Assembly (NCBI GenBank): GCA_947396885.1
Contig: OX377206.1
Location: 91,819,960-91,883,959 of the forward strand
From: Heligmosomoides polygyrus polygyrus
Taxonomy: Eukaryota > Nematoda > Chromadorea > Rhabditida > Heligmosomidae
Direction of reading: 5' to 3'
Length of the DNA stretch: 64,000 nt
A program made the position numbers and the translations under genes. This document shows positions 23,993 through 35,035 of the stretch, one piece after another (the stretch's first letter is position 1; every line of letters begins with the position of its first letter). The notes beneath the pieces are model-generated. The model did not search any database, was not told where the DNA came from, and was given only the letters and a program-made list of their open reading frames with translations.

Positions 23993-24190
23993 ATATGTCG
24001 CGTAGGTGAGCAGTATTGGTAGGTGGGAACGCCTAAACCAATCAGACCGCATTGAATGGGAATGCCGTTCAGATAGGGCGTATACAGTCGGTACCCTGAT
24101 GGGCTGGCACGTGTTCGGGCTGTGCTCTGCTTGGATATTATTGGCTGGTGTACTCCCATCTACCAATGCTGCTCACCTACGCGACATGTA
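23993..24190. mobile_element. 200-bp TIR mini-element, copy A
   Basis: ATATGTCGCGTAGGTGAGCA at the left and its inverse TGCTCACCTACGCGACATGT at the right form inverted repeats of roughly 38 bp. They extend through GTATTGGTAGGTGGGA with a few mismatches. The interior is unique. The second copy lies at 30955-31153, where a few bases are missing from the left terminus. Confidence 0.85.
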
Positions 24191-24880
24191 CCAAAACGGA
24201 TGACATATTCGTGATCAGCACCCCAAATAACCCCCCTAGCCGAAGTTTGGGAGAAATCGGTGATCATGACCTTGGCAGCCTTAGTCACCCGCACCTACCA
24301 TAACCTACCGTACTCCAGTGTAAAACGGAAAACGACCCCAAATAACCCACTAGCCGAAGTTTGGGAGAAATCGGTGATCATGACCTTGGCACCTTAGTCA
24401 CCCGCACCTACCGTAACCCACCGTAATCAGCCATAATTTTGAAAACGGATCTCAGATTCGTGATCAGCACCCCAAATAACCCCCCTAGCCGAAGTTTGGG
24501 CGACATTTTTTTCCGACCTCTCCTCGACCAGTGGAGTTGTGAAAGTACAATAGTGCCCTTCTGCAGAGAGATCCATCCATGATGTGTACAACAGTACGGC
24601 GAGGCCTACGGTGTGAACGGTACTACGTTGCGTCATTGAAAGAGTGACTGCCACTGAGCCCTGGAACCCTCATGGTTGGTGTAGAACTGCATTTGAGGTA
24701 TCACCTGTACCTCCTGTCGTCATGTTGTCGATCATCGAGATGCTTGAGTGGGCGCCAGCAGCGTCTCTATTCGTCCCTATCGCGTGTCAGAGTGCACCAA
24801 CGAATGCTCCTCGTCCAGTGGGTGTCTGCGAGATGCATTACGCGACTGGCCCACCTAATTTTCTACGACTTTCTGATCTT
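24190..24880 (-). pseudogene. RTE 3' end with tandem 3'-UTR units, copy A
   Basis: The minus strand near 24800 gives residues matching the RTE C-terminus (HWSTLARDRDE-like, then RRCWRPLEHLDD-like) across frameshifts. Downstream on that strand come CTTTCACAACTCCAC and about three copies of a 110-120 bp unit containing CAAACTTCGGCTAGGGGGGT, TTATTTGGGGTGCTGATCACG and GGTGCGGGTGACTAAGG. These units look like the amplified 3' untranslated region of this RTE family. The counterpart is 31153-31865. Confidence 0.8.
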
Positions 24881-25265
24881 TGAGGTAGAAGGATGATCTA
24901 ATTTAAGCTTGCGTCCAGCCTTTGAGTTGATTAGAGAGTGAGTCCCGCCTGGTGCTGGAGTTTTGGTCGCAACAAAACATCGCTATAAGAACTACAGATC
25001 CGTTGTTGTGCAGGAACAGGGAGCGTAGATTAACTGTAATAGAGGGGAAGATGCTAAGATGGTATGCGGTCATAATACCATATCACTCGACCACGACGGC
25101 GCGGCTTGGCTTCTACTACAGTGCAAGACCAGAACGCCGACCAGGCCTAACCGCCGTTCGTATAAGCATGCGATCTGGAGCAAGGGCTAGGTAAGCAAGC
25201 AGATCTAAGGAGTCCGTAAGTTAGTTGGCGAGGTCAGCCTTACCTCGTTGAAACTTGTGTGTCAT

Positions 25266-25622
25266 CTACTGGTATTGTATGTGCGTGTGTGATTTCGAAT
25301 GAGAATTTGTGTGTAGTGCAATGTCAAGACAAGACAGAGCCAAACGTTTATTGAGTATCACAGTGCGGGGGCTATGGTTGACGTTCAGCAATACGTGAGG
25401 GTGGCGTGACGATAGAGCTGCGGGCGCAGATGTGGGAGACGGAGAGTGTAGCAAAGGGGCAATCCCAGGAAGGCTGCTAAGGTCCATCCGCATTGTCGTA
25501 AGGTGTAACTCCAGTCGGGGCAAAAGGTCGTGCTCCTCCTTTGGAAGGCACCGTAGAGTAGCGTGCAGGCAAGACTCATCTTCGCAAGCGCCACTACACG
25601 TGACCTCGCAGTGGTACCGCAC
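25266..25622 (-). other. 118-codon open frame shared by both duplication copies
   Basis: I do not recognise the product. The frame is open in copy A here and in copy B (32213-32575, 120 codons), with shared segments such as CEVTCSGACEDES and TSAPAALSSRHPHVLLN. The substitutions between the copies mostly change amino acids and there is a small in-frame indel, so selection on a protein is not evident. It is probably a decayed retroelement segment. Confidence 0.3.
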
Positions 25623-26423
25623 CAGGTTCCACGATGCAGCTGACTTTTGTGGGGCCGGACAGTGCCATACCTTTGTTGTCTTCGAGAAGAATGGAGGGTT
25701 TTAATAGGTTGCGCGAAAAATATGAAGACAAAATATCGTGGTGAAGTTCAACAGTTATCTGCCAGCTGAGGCGTGAGCAGGCAGTACCTTAAAAACCTGT
25801 GTTTTATATTTTTTACACAATATCCTTATTCAACATAGTATTCCCAGCCTACGACTGGAGCGACGCGAAAGATGGTTGGGATGAAAATGCTCTCCAGCCC
25901 AGCTCTATTTACTCGACACATTGCTTCGCAAACGACATTGAAGGAGCAAACTCCCCTTCCTTCAGCGTGTATCAAGAGGTACTTCCAGTTGGGCAATGGT
26001 AACAAATTACCCGAAGAACCTTCTCATAGGTTATTGCCGTTCTCTAAGGATCAACTTCATCCTCATTATGGATGAAAGACCTCGATGAACAGAGAAAATG
26101 ACAGCCAAAGTACCCGGATGCTGACAATAAGAGGTATTTACCATTTGGTGGGACACCATCGGTCCCATTTTCTGATATTCGATGCCGCTCGGCAATGTTG
26201 CCAACTAGAACGCGTCCTATATTCATTAGCGGTGATGAGATTAAAATAAGTTCAAAACCCTCGCTGAAGCTAAATGAGAATAAAACTTTTATAAATCTTA
26301 AACGCCTTCTTCGCTTTTTGCGGCAGATAAATCATAAATGTTATATACCAAAAAATCAATACTAAATTTACTGTTATATACATTACCTTATGCCTAATAT
26401 ATTATATATTAGCTTTTTTCTCT

Positions 26424-26568
26424 TAGCCCTAGTTCATACTTTGTTGCTGCGGCGCGGCATCATGGTCGGGATAGAAATCGACTGCACGGCGCGATAAATC
26501 GTTATCTCGATATCTACGACAATCATGATGCCGCGCCGCGTGGCGACACGAGTATAAACTAGGGCTTA
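26424..26568. mobile_element. 145-bp MITE, intact copy
   Basis: The termini TTAGCCCTAGTTCATACT and the inverse of TAAGCCCTAGTTTATACT match over 18 bp with two mismatches. Inner GGCGCGGCATCATG pairs with CATGATGCCGCGCC. The orthologous MITE in copy B is split by the insertion at 33392-34311. Confidence 0.9.
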
Positions 26569-26984
26569 GTGGTTATAAATTATTGCTTTGTGAAGCACGT
26601 ACTTGTTTTAGTTTTTATTGTAAGCATGCCTTAAAGCAAAGGCGAGCTAAAGTAAATAAATAATTTTTATACCACAAATTTATCTTAATCTTTCTAGAAA
26701 ATGTCTTCTTTGATTTATAAGACATCCGCTCGATTTTGATTTTTTATTTCAATAGAACCTAGTTTGACCCTAAAACACTGTAAGCATGTCAATACTAGAC
26801 TACTAACAAGGTGCGGACAAATTTTTTCTGCGCGACCCTGCAGTAATCGTTGGGGAATAACGTGAGCGTCTCTCCCTATCTATGCAATTTCCTGCGACTT
26901 GTTCAACAAATTATTAAGGGTGTAAGAAAATCTTGATATAGTTTTTCGAAAAATCCTTAATACTCCATTATTGATAGGTGATCT

Positions 26985-27160
26985 CACACCCTTGATCCTA
27001 AGTCAGCGCTTTATCCTTCCAAGACAAGTCTGGTACTATTTCACTACCCCGAGGGATGGAAGGCTTGGTTGGCCTGGGCGGGAAATCCGAACCAGGAACC
27101 TGGTATCGGCGGCACGTGACAGTCGGCACCTCTTCCGGCTGCGCCACACACCTATTGCTG
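26985..27160 (-). repeat. tRNA-derived SINE, family 1, copy d (partial)
   Basis: On the minus strand it keeps GGTTCGGATTTCCCGCCCAG and AGACTTGTCTTGGAAGGATA, the same order as copy a at 3673-3966. The 3' tail and most of the A-box side are altered. Its duplicate lies at 34850-35035. Confidence 0.8.
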
Positions 27161-27321
27161 GCTGCTGTACTTTAAAATAAGCTCAACAACATTTTCGTAG
27201 TTAAATTATTGATAGGTGAATCAAATTCTGCGACAATTCCAACACCGTATTCGTCTACGCGCGAGACTTCGACACTTTTGCCCGTATAAGGAACATTAAC
27301 AATAAACAATTCAGTGGTTTT

Positions 27322-27705
27322 ATGAACACAGAAGAACACAGAGCATGGCATCTTTATCTAGTAAATGTAAAGAGAATTGACCACAGAAACCCGGACTCCC
27401 TCGCACCTTTTGTTGAACAGGGCAAGGGAAGCGAGATCGCCTTCAACGACGATACCACTGATCTCAAAACGAGTGGATATTGTAATAAACCAGCGGTTCG
27501 GGTTATTAACGTGCTAACAAAGTGCCAGAAGGATTCCGCAGCGGAGATAACAAACACCATGCATCTTTTATATGAGTTTATCTGCTTACACAGACAAGCA
27601 CTATTCGAAACATGCGGGCAAGATGCAGAACATACAACGGTGGACAGAGAGTATGGATTATACAAGAACAATATACATGAGAGAATAGGACATGGTTCGT
27701 CTTAA
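27322..27705 (+). other. 127-codon open frame in duplicated repeat, probably not a gene
   Basis: The frame contains CQKDSAAEITNTMHLLYEF and EYGLYKNNIHERIG and starts with an ATG. The corresponding frame in copy B (35190-35575) has an internal stop and mostly replacement substitutions. A third, diverged version of this DNA at 41270-42350 is interrupted by a solo LTR and does not keep the frame. I describe it so that it is not mistaken for a conserved protein. Confidence 0.4.
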
Positions 27706-28539
27706 ACAATTGCAATTATAAGTATGAGGCACGGTACGTAGACAATGACCTACGGTGGAGAAGGCGGGGAGATGGGGAGAGGGGCGGCCGAGCTCGCCTA
27801 AGGGGTAGGAGACCGCCAGGTGTTTTACTGGCCTCCTCTTTTATAGCCGTCTCCTCAAGGGCGGAACAGGGAACGCCGTGAATGGTTAATGGGCTTGCAC
27901 GACCCTGGTAAAAATGGGTACGGGACTGCTGGGCTTCCGAAGAATGTTAGCTTAATGTCTGGTGCAGGGTCACCACAATATTAGGATAATAAATCGCAAT
28001 TTAGCGAGTCAGACCCTACACAAGCGCATGAGGTACACATATATGTTTCTGACATGAATTGGTTGTTGTAGAGGTCGTTGTTGGCGAAGGTGTGGGTGTC
28101 GAAGTTGTTGGCAAAGTGACTACTAAAAGCCGAACCAGCTCACCTTTTTTTGTGCGGGGCGAGCGAAGTAATGACCTGCGTGAACGGGAGATGATCCCGT
28201 AGCGGAAGTGACAACGGAGCATAGAATTCGCAGATTTATCGAGATATCATGTGGACCCTACACTAGATTTTATACAAACACATGCAAGGGTACTTGAACA
28301 AGATGGCCTTAAATAGTTACAGCACGAACGGATAATGGACCCTGCATCTCCAACTTATGCCTGGAGAAACCCAACGGTCTTGGCCGAGGAGAACTCCGAC
28401 GCGCCAGCTTTAGGAAGATTGGCTCCCAAAGGACCGTCAATCCCTTATGTACGTTCGGTGGGTTTCCAGGTGTCCGATAGGAGGCGAGGCGGTGGAAAAG
28501 CGCCAGTGTTTGCGTGTGGGAAAGAGGTGCTGTTACTTG

Positions 28540-28860
28540 CTGTAGTTGTACTCTCGCGAAATGTTACATTCTCGAATATTCGAATGTTTTTGAGTACCCA
28601 CAATTTTCGAGCATTCGAATTTCGAATATATTCGAAATACGCGATTTTACCATTCGAATTCGATTACATTCGAAAAACGAGATTTTTTGAACATTCTATT
28701 TCGAATACATTCTAAAAACAGGACTTTTTGAACATTCGAATTCGAGTACATGCGAAAAACGAGATTTTTTGAACATTCGAATTCGAATACATTCGAAAAA
28801 CGCGATTTTTTGAATATTCGAGTTCAAATATTGAAATTCGAATAACCGAATTGAAATGGA
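28540..28860. mobile_element. TTCGAA-rich MITE, copy 2 (longest array)
   Basis: Starts like the others (GTAGTTGTACTCTCGCGAAA) and contains about five repeats of a 40-45 bp unit of the form GAACATTCGAATTCGAATAC followed by ATTCGAAAAACGAGATTTTT. The far terminus is not preserved. It sits at the end of duplication copy A, as the copy at 36197-36421 sits at the end of copy B. Confidence 0.8.
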
Positions 28861-30667
28861 AAAACATGCGTTCACATATGGAAGATGGTAAAGAACAGGC
28901 GGCTGCTTAGGAGAAAAAGTGAAGGAAATGTTATAATTTAGTAGAGGTATTTATTAATCTATCGGTATCCTGAAAAATCATGTTCGCGCTCACAAAAGCG
29001 AGGAAATAGAGTTAGGTTTAACCGTGGTGTAGGATGTCGTGAAGCTGTTGAGCCAAGATTGTTATCGAAGCTTTATTCGACTTACGTTTCGGCGTAGCCG
29101 CCTTCTTCAGAGCCTGGAAAAGTCAAAAAGAGTTCGAGAAATTACTCTTCCAAGGATCATTTCGAGCTTGAAGAGTCTCAAAAGTTAATGAGGGAATGAA
29201 ACGAATAGGGAGTAAGGCAACCCGACTGACCTTATGGAAACAGCCGAAAGGCTGGATGGTCACCCTCGGATGGAGAACGACTGGGTGAATGAACTCTAGG
29301 TCGAAAGAGTTAGGTTTAGTCCTTATTACCTCGTCCTCGACATGTGGGATGAATAAATCAACCTCCAAATTCCCTGATTGCCTTTAGAAATAAAGATTTA
29401 TTCTCAATTTTTGTTTACAATTATTTTTCCTAATGTTGATCATGGGAAACAAAAGATTTGTAAACAATGTGAACTATGAGATCTAATTTCTTCAGGCATT
29501 GCAAACTTCTAGGTCACTCAGAAAGGGTCACTTTTGCTATTTTGTGATTTGCTACTTGCTAGAGATATCAGAGCTCATTACAATAGCTTTCCTTTCCGTT
29601 TATACGGCAACTTCAGGTATCACATCGTCAAATTTATGGTTGACGATTATTACGATTATTACGTCTTAAAAGCCTAAATTGGCTATTAAGTGTACGTAAA
29701 AAAAAGTGCTGACGATTTGCTGAAGGTTCCGTTGTCCGCCCGTTGGTTCCAGCATCAATGCTGGAACCGCTCTTGATGATCTCCCAGAAGTTAATACCTT
29801 CTTGACACCACCAAACGAAGAACACGTCGCGAATCGGAAGCTTCAAAAAATCGAGGACCTTGCTGGGAGCGACTAACTCATCCATCCTACAGCGCAGACT
29901 GCGCGCCGAGTAATTACTACCTTTTTAGTTTGGTGCAGCTCCTCTTGGTTGGAAGACGATTTATTAATATCTTGATATCTTTATTAATTAATATGTTATC
30001 ATTAAGAACCCTTGGTTTTGGTGCTGAGATGAGTAGTTCTATGTATAACTTTCTTTTCTGTGTTATGAGCAGCGATATTTCTTCAGTTTCCTTTCTTGAC
30101 ACTTTGATACTTATTTCTCACTCATCCATGTGGGTCCCTAAGTTTCATTTTGACGCTGCGGTTTTACTATCACGTCCTCCTTGGTTGCTAAAAGTTCGCA
30201 GTTCTTTTGTTGCGTGCCACAAGTGGTTTGCCCTAGTTGTCGGTCCTATGGGGCGGCCAGCATACCCATATGCCGAAGTTCCGGCATCTACCGTAACGGC
30301 GTCATAGCTGGCTGACGGAGGCAAACAATCTTGTTGGCAGGCACTGTCTATTTAAATGCATGATTATGAAAACTATGAAATTAGCACTTTATTCGAGCAG
30401 CCTCACTTAGATTTACCAATTTTTGTGCCACTGAGAGTTCTGTTGAATTCAATTTCATCTGGCCTCTCACCTTTTTCCATCTTAAGTTTAAATACGGTCA
30501 AAGATCCACGTGGATAAGTCTTTAACGCATTGCTTGGTTTCTGAAGAGGTGCCACTGCCATTTTTTTGCTGTTGCGTTTACTAGCCTTCTTTCTTCACTT
30601 TTTTTGCACGTGTCTTGCTTATCCTTCTTGATTTTCTCAAATTTTGAGCACGTCTTCTCGTCTTCGA
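28861..30667. other. Unique spacer between duplication copies
   Basis: The only recognised item is a MITE fragment at 29082-29130 (ACGTTTCGGCGTAGCCGCC, CTTCTTCAGAGCCTGG), related to the intronic element at 15089-15297. The open frame at 29930-30307 (plus) has no domain. Its complement reads with stops and is also unassigned. Confidence 0.45.
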
Positions 30668-30934
30668 AATGCATTACGCGACCGGCCCACCTAATTTTCT
30701 ACGACTTTCTGATCTTTGAGGTAGCAGGATGATCTAATTTAAGCTTGCGACCAGCCTTTAAGTTGATTAGAGAGTGAGTCCCACCTGGTGCTGGAGTTTT
30801 GGTCGCAACAAAACATCGCTATAAGAACTACAGATCCGTTGGTGTGCAGGAACAGGGAGCAGGTGCGGTCATAATACCGTATCACTCGACCACGACGGCG
30901 CGGCTTGGCTTCTACTACAGTGCAAGACCAGAAC
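30668..30934. repeat. Extra copy of block X upstream of duplication copy B
   Basis: Almost identical to 31815-32081 and to 24832-25135. Landmarks are GAAATGCATTACGCGACCGG at the start, TGGAGTTTTGGTCGCAACAA in the middle and CTACTACAGTGCAAGACC near the end. It joins directly to the start of copy B, so copy B has the order X-Y-X-Z where copy A has Y-X-Z. Block X includes a SINE family 2 tail. Confidence 0.95.
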
Positions 30935-30954
30935 GTATTGGAAAAAACGGAGGT

Positions 30955-31153
30955 ATATGTCGCGTAAGCAGCATTGGTAGGTGGGAACGCCTAAACCAAT
31001 CAGACCGCATTGATTGAATGGGAATGCCGTTCAGATAGGGCGTATACAGTCGGTACCCTGATGGGCTGGCACGTGTTCGGGCTGTGCTCTGCTTGGGTAT
31101 TATTGGCTGGTGTACTCCCATCTACCAATGCTGCTCACCTACGCGACATGTAC
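30955..31153. mobile_element. 200-bp TIR mini-element, copy B
   Basis: Same as 23993-24190. The left terminus reads ATATGTCGCGTAAGCAGCAT, having lost GGTGA, and the right terminus is intact. The central GACCGCATTGATTGAATGGG contains a four-base duplication relative to copy A. Confidence 0.85.
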
Positions 31154-31865
31154 CAAAACGGATGATATATTCGTGATCAGCACCCCAAATAACCCCCCTG
31201 GCCGAAGTTTGGGAGAAATCGGTGATCATGACCTTGGCAGCCTTAGTCACCCGCACCTACCATAACCTGCCGTACTCCAGTGTAAAACGGAAAACGAATG
31301 ACATATTCGTGATCAGCACCCCAAATAACCCCCGTAGCCGAAGTTTGGGCGAAATCGGTGATCGTGACCTTGGCAGCCTTAGTCACCCGCACCTACCGTA
31401 ACCCACCGTAATCGACCGTAATTTTGAAAACGGATCTCAGATTCGTGATAAGCACCCCAAATGACCCCCTAGCCGAAGTTTGGGCGACATTTTTTCCGAC
31501 CTCTCCTGGACCCGTGGAGTTGTGAAAGTAGAATAGTGCCCTTCTGCCGAGAGATCCATCCATGATGTGTACAACAGTACGGTGAGGCCTATGGTGTGGA
31601 CGGTACTACGTTGCGTCATCGAAAGAGTGACTGCCACTGAGCCCTGGAACCCTCACGGTTGGTGTAGAACTGCATTGGAGGTATCCACTGTACCTCATGT
31701 CGTCATGTGGTCGATCATCGAGATGCTCGAGTGGGCGCCAGCAGCGTCTCTATTCGTCCCTATCGCGTGCCAGAGTGCTCCAGTGAATCCTCCTCGTCCA
31801 GTGGGTATTTGCGAAATGCATTACGCGACCGGCCCACCTAATTTTCTACGACTTTCTGATCTTTG
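31153..31865 (-). pseudogene. RTE 3' end with tandem 3'-UTR units, copy B
   Basis: Counterpart of 24190-24880. The minus strand carries the RTE C-terminal remnant near 31730-31800 and three 3'-UTR units with CAAACTTCGGC and GGGGTGCTGATCACGAA. Frameshifts are shared with copy A, so the copy was already dead before the duplication. Confidence 0.8.
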
Positions 31866-33391
31866 AGGTAGCAGGATGATCTAATTTAAGCTTGCGACCA
31901 GCCTTTAAGTTGATTAGAGAGTGAGTCCCACCTGGTGCTGGAGTTTTGGTCGCAACAAAACATCGCTATAAGAACTACAGATCCGTTGGTGTGCAGGAAC
32001 AGGGAGCAGGTGCGGTCATAATACCGTATCACTCGACCACGACGGCGCGGCTTGGCTTCTACTACAGTGCAAGACCAGAACGCCGACCAGGACCCATCGG
32101 TAGACAAAGTGGCGCGCGATCTGGAGCAAGGGTTAGGTAAGTACAGCAGATCTAAGGACGTCCGTAAGTTAGTCGGCAAGATCAGCCTTAACTCGTTGAA
32201 ACTTGTTTTCCTCTACTGGTATTGTATGTGCGTGTGTGATTTCGAATGAGAATTTGTGTGTAGTGCAATGTCAAGACAAGACAGAGCCAAACGTTTATTG
32301 AGTATCACAGTGCGGGGGATAGGGCTGACGTTCAGCAATACGTGAGGGTGGCGTGACGATAGAGCTGCGGGCGCAGATGTGGGAGACGGAGAGTGTAGCA
32401 AAGGGGCAATCCCAAGAAGGCTGCTAAGGTCCATCCGCATTGTCGTAAGGTGTAACTCCAGTCGGAGCAAAAGGTCGTACTCCTTCTCCTGCTTTGGAAG
32501 GCACCGTAGAGTAGCGTGCAGGTAAGACTCATCTTCGCAAGCACCACTACACGTGACCTCGCATTGGTACCGCACCAGGTTCCACGATGCAGCTGACTTT
32601 TGTGGGGCCGGACAGTGCCATACCTTCGTTGTCTTCGAGAAGAATGAAGGGTTTTAATAGGTTGCGCGAAAAATATGAAGACAAAATGTCGTGGTGAAAT
32701 ACAACAGTTTTCTGCCAGCTGAGGCCGTAAGCAGGCAGTATCTTAAAAACCTGTGCTTTATATTTTTTGTATAATATCCTTATTCAACACAGTATTACCA
32801 GCCTACGACTGGAGCGATGCGAAAGATGGTTGGGATGAAAATGCTCTACAGCCCAGCTCTATTTACTCGACACATTGCTTCGCAAACGACATTGATGGGG
32901 CGAACTCCTCTCCCTTCAGCGTGTATCAAGAGGTACCTCAAGTTGGGCAATGGTAACAAATTACCCGAAGAACCTTCTCATAGGTTATTGCCGTTCTCTA
33001 AGAATCGACTTCATCCTCATTATGGATGAAGACCTCGATGAACAGAGAAAATGACAGCCAAAGTACCCGGATGCTGACAATAAGAGGTATTTACCATTTG
33101 GTGGGACATAATCGGTCCCATTTTCTGATATTTGATGCCGCTCGGCACTGTTATCAACTAGAACGCGTCCTATATTCAATAGCGGTGATGAGATCAAAAT
33201 AAGTTCAAAACCCTCGCTGAAGCTAAATGAGAATAAAACTTTTATAAATTTTAAACGCCTTCTTCGCTTTTTGCGGCAGATAAATCATAAATTTCATATA
33301 CAAAGAAATCAGTACTAAATTTACTGTTATATACATTACCTTATGCCTAATATATTATATATTTGCTTTTTTCTCTTAGCCCTAGTTCATA

Positions 33392-34311
33392 CAGGGTGCG
33401 CCAAAATTATGGCGACAGCACATGCGCAAACAATTTGACCTTTTATTCGGAGCCTCTGCTTTTTTTCGTGCTCTTATTGTTTTTATTGAGTCAATTAGTT
33501 TATGCCTACCTCAGTCAAATATAACAATGTCGTTTTTCAAGATAGTGAAGCGTTCGTGCCACCGTTCTTAAATCATTGAGCTTTACCGTCAAAGCTTCTC
33601 GGCACGCTACATTCACCACCGTCTTGGAGTTTATCAGAGTATTATGAACAGGTCCATCAGACGCTAAGAAGACCTGGGAACCGAGGATGATAGATCCGGA
33701 CGGGAAAGACACGTATCTGTGACAACTACGGACAACATTAGGAAGGTACGTGAACGAATTCGCAGGAAGCCGGCGCTCTCGGTCCGCCGGTTGTTGGGAA
33801 AATGGACATCATGGAGACGTCGTTGAGAAGAATATTCCGTAAATTGGGACTTAAGGCCTAAAGGAGATCTACGTGCACCCTCCTGGACCTTCAAGCAGGA
33901 AGGAGTTCCAGCTCACAAAGCAAGAATGCTGCAAGACTGGTGCAAAGGCAACTTTCTGCCATTCATCAGCTTCCCGAGTGGCCAGCCAACTCTCCGGATT
34001 TGAATCCGATGGATTACACGGTCTGGCCAGCTCTGGAAGCCAAAGCCTGCGGGAAACCTCACCGCCCTGTGGATCCTTTGAAGAAAGTCGAGAGATGAGC
34101 TCAACGCGCCTTACTTGCGTGCCGCCGTCGATGCCTTCCCGAAGTGCCTCAGAGTCTGTATCGACGCCGATGGAGATATCTTCGAATCTCAGTGTTGCGT
34201 ATAGTTTACAATAGACTGATAAACATTATCTCATCGTTGGTTTCTCGAAAGTGCCGCATTTTCTCTCTCGGCGAATTTAAAACCTTGTCGCCATAATTTT
34301 GGCGCACCCTG
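33392..34311 (+). mobile_element. Tc1/mariner-type element inserted in copy B
   Basis: Perfect 25-bp terminal inverted repeats begin CAGGGTGCGCCAAAATTATG at 33392 and end with the inverse at 34311. A TA lies immediately left (33390-33391). The right-hand target base pair reads CA, so one base has changed. Comparison with the empty site in copy A proves the boundaries. The transposase inside is incomplete. Confidence 0.97.
33520..34205 (+). pseudogene. Internally deleted Tc1/mariner-type transposase
   Basis: The N-terminal part has a helix-turn-helix-like stretch (IIELYRQSFSARYIHHRLGV and later RKPALSVRRLL). The C-terminal part reads VPAHKARMLQDWC, FPEWPANSPDLNPMDYTVW and AAVDAFPKCLRVCI. The NPMDYTVW motif carries the third catalytic acidic residue. 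The first catalytic Asp and the region before PAHKAR are missing, and several frameshifts and stops are present, so no active nuclease is possible. The same NPMDY-type family is represented at 62916-63802. Confidence 0.9.
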
Positions 34312-34849
34312 CACTTGCGTTGCTGCGGCGCGGCATCATGGTCGAGATAGAAATCGACCGCACGGCGCGATAAATCGATATCTACGGCAATCATGATGCC
34401 GCGTCGCGTGGCGGCACGAATATAAACTAGGGCTTAGTGGGTATAAATTGTTGCTTTGTGAAGCACGTACTTATTTTAGTTTTTATTGTAAGCATGCCTT
34501 AAAGCAAAAGCGAGCTAAAGTAAATAAATAATTTTTATACCACAAATTTATCTTAATCTTTCTAGAAAATGTCCAGTTTGATTTATAAGACATCCGCTCG
34601 ATTTTGATTTTTTATTTCAAAAGAACCTAATTTGACCCTAAAACACTGTAAGCATGTCAATACTAGACTACTAACAAGGTACGGACAAATTTTCTCTGCG
34701 CGACCCTGCAGTAATCATTGGGGAATAACGTGAGCGTCTCTCCCTATCTATGCAATTTCCTGCGACATGTTCAACTAATTATTAAGGGTGTAAGAAAATC
34801 TTGATATAGTTTTTCGAAAAATCGTTAATACTCCATTATTGATAGGTGA

Positions 34850-35035
34850 TCTCACACCCTTGATCCTAAGTCAGCGCTTTATCCTTCCAAGACAAGTCTG
34901 GTACTAATTCACCTACCACGAGGGATGGAAGGCTCGGTTGGCCTGGGCGGGAAATCCGAACCAGGAACCTGGTATCGGCGGCACGTGACAGTCGGCACCT
35001 CTTCCGGCTGCGCCACATACCTATTGCTGGCTACT
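34850..35035 (-). repeat. tRNA-derived SINE, family 1, copy e (partial)
   Basis: Duplicate of 26985-27160 within copy B, with the same truncation. It therefore moved as part of the segmental duplication and is not an independent insertion. Confidence 0.8.

Larger units (their letters stand above)
23975..28720. repeat. Segmental duplication, copy A (about 4.7 kb)
   Basis: Collinear and highly similar to 30935-36362. Landmarks in order are a TIR mini-element, RTE 3' tandem units, an RTE C-terminus on the minus strand, block X (24832-25135), a conserved 118-codon minus-strand open frame, the 26424-26568 MITE, a SINE, a 127-codon open frame and a TTCGAA array. Copy A has about 215 bp at 27725-27940 that copy B lacks, and lacks the Tc1-like insertion of copy B. 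Differences in the shared open frames are mostly amino-acid changing, which argues against protein function. Confidence 0.95.
33377..34434. mobile_element. MITE of the 26424 family split by an insertion
   Basis: The left half (TTAGCCCTAGTTCATA) and the right half (GCGGCGCGGCATCATGGTCG to AAACTAGGGCTTA) are the two parts of the MITE that is whole in copy A at 26424-26568. They are separated by the 920-bp element at 33392-34311. Confidence 0.9.

Noticed and set aside
27322..27705. 127-codon open frame as a conserved protein gene
   Set aside because: The duplicate at 35190-35575 has an in-frame stop and mostly replacement substitutions, and the third copy is broken.
29930..30307. 125-codon plus-strand open frame as a membrane protein
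   Set aside because: It has hydrophobic stretches but no start context, no family match by eye and no splice support; the AT-rich composition explains the leucine and serine content.
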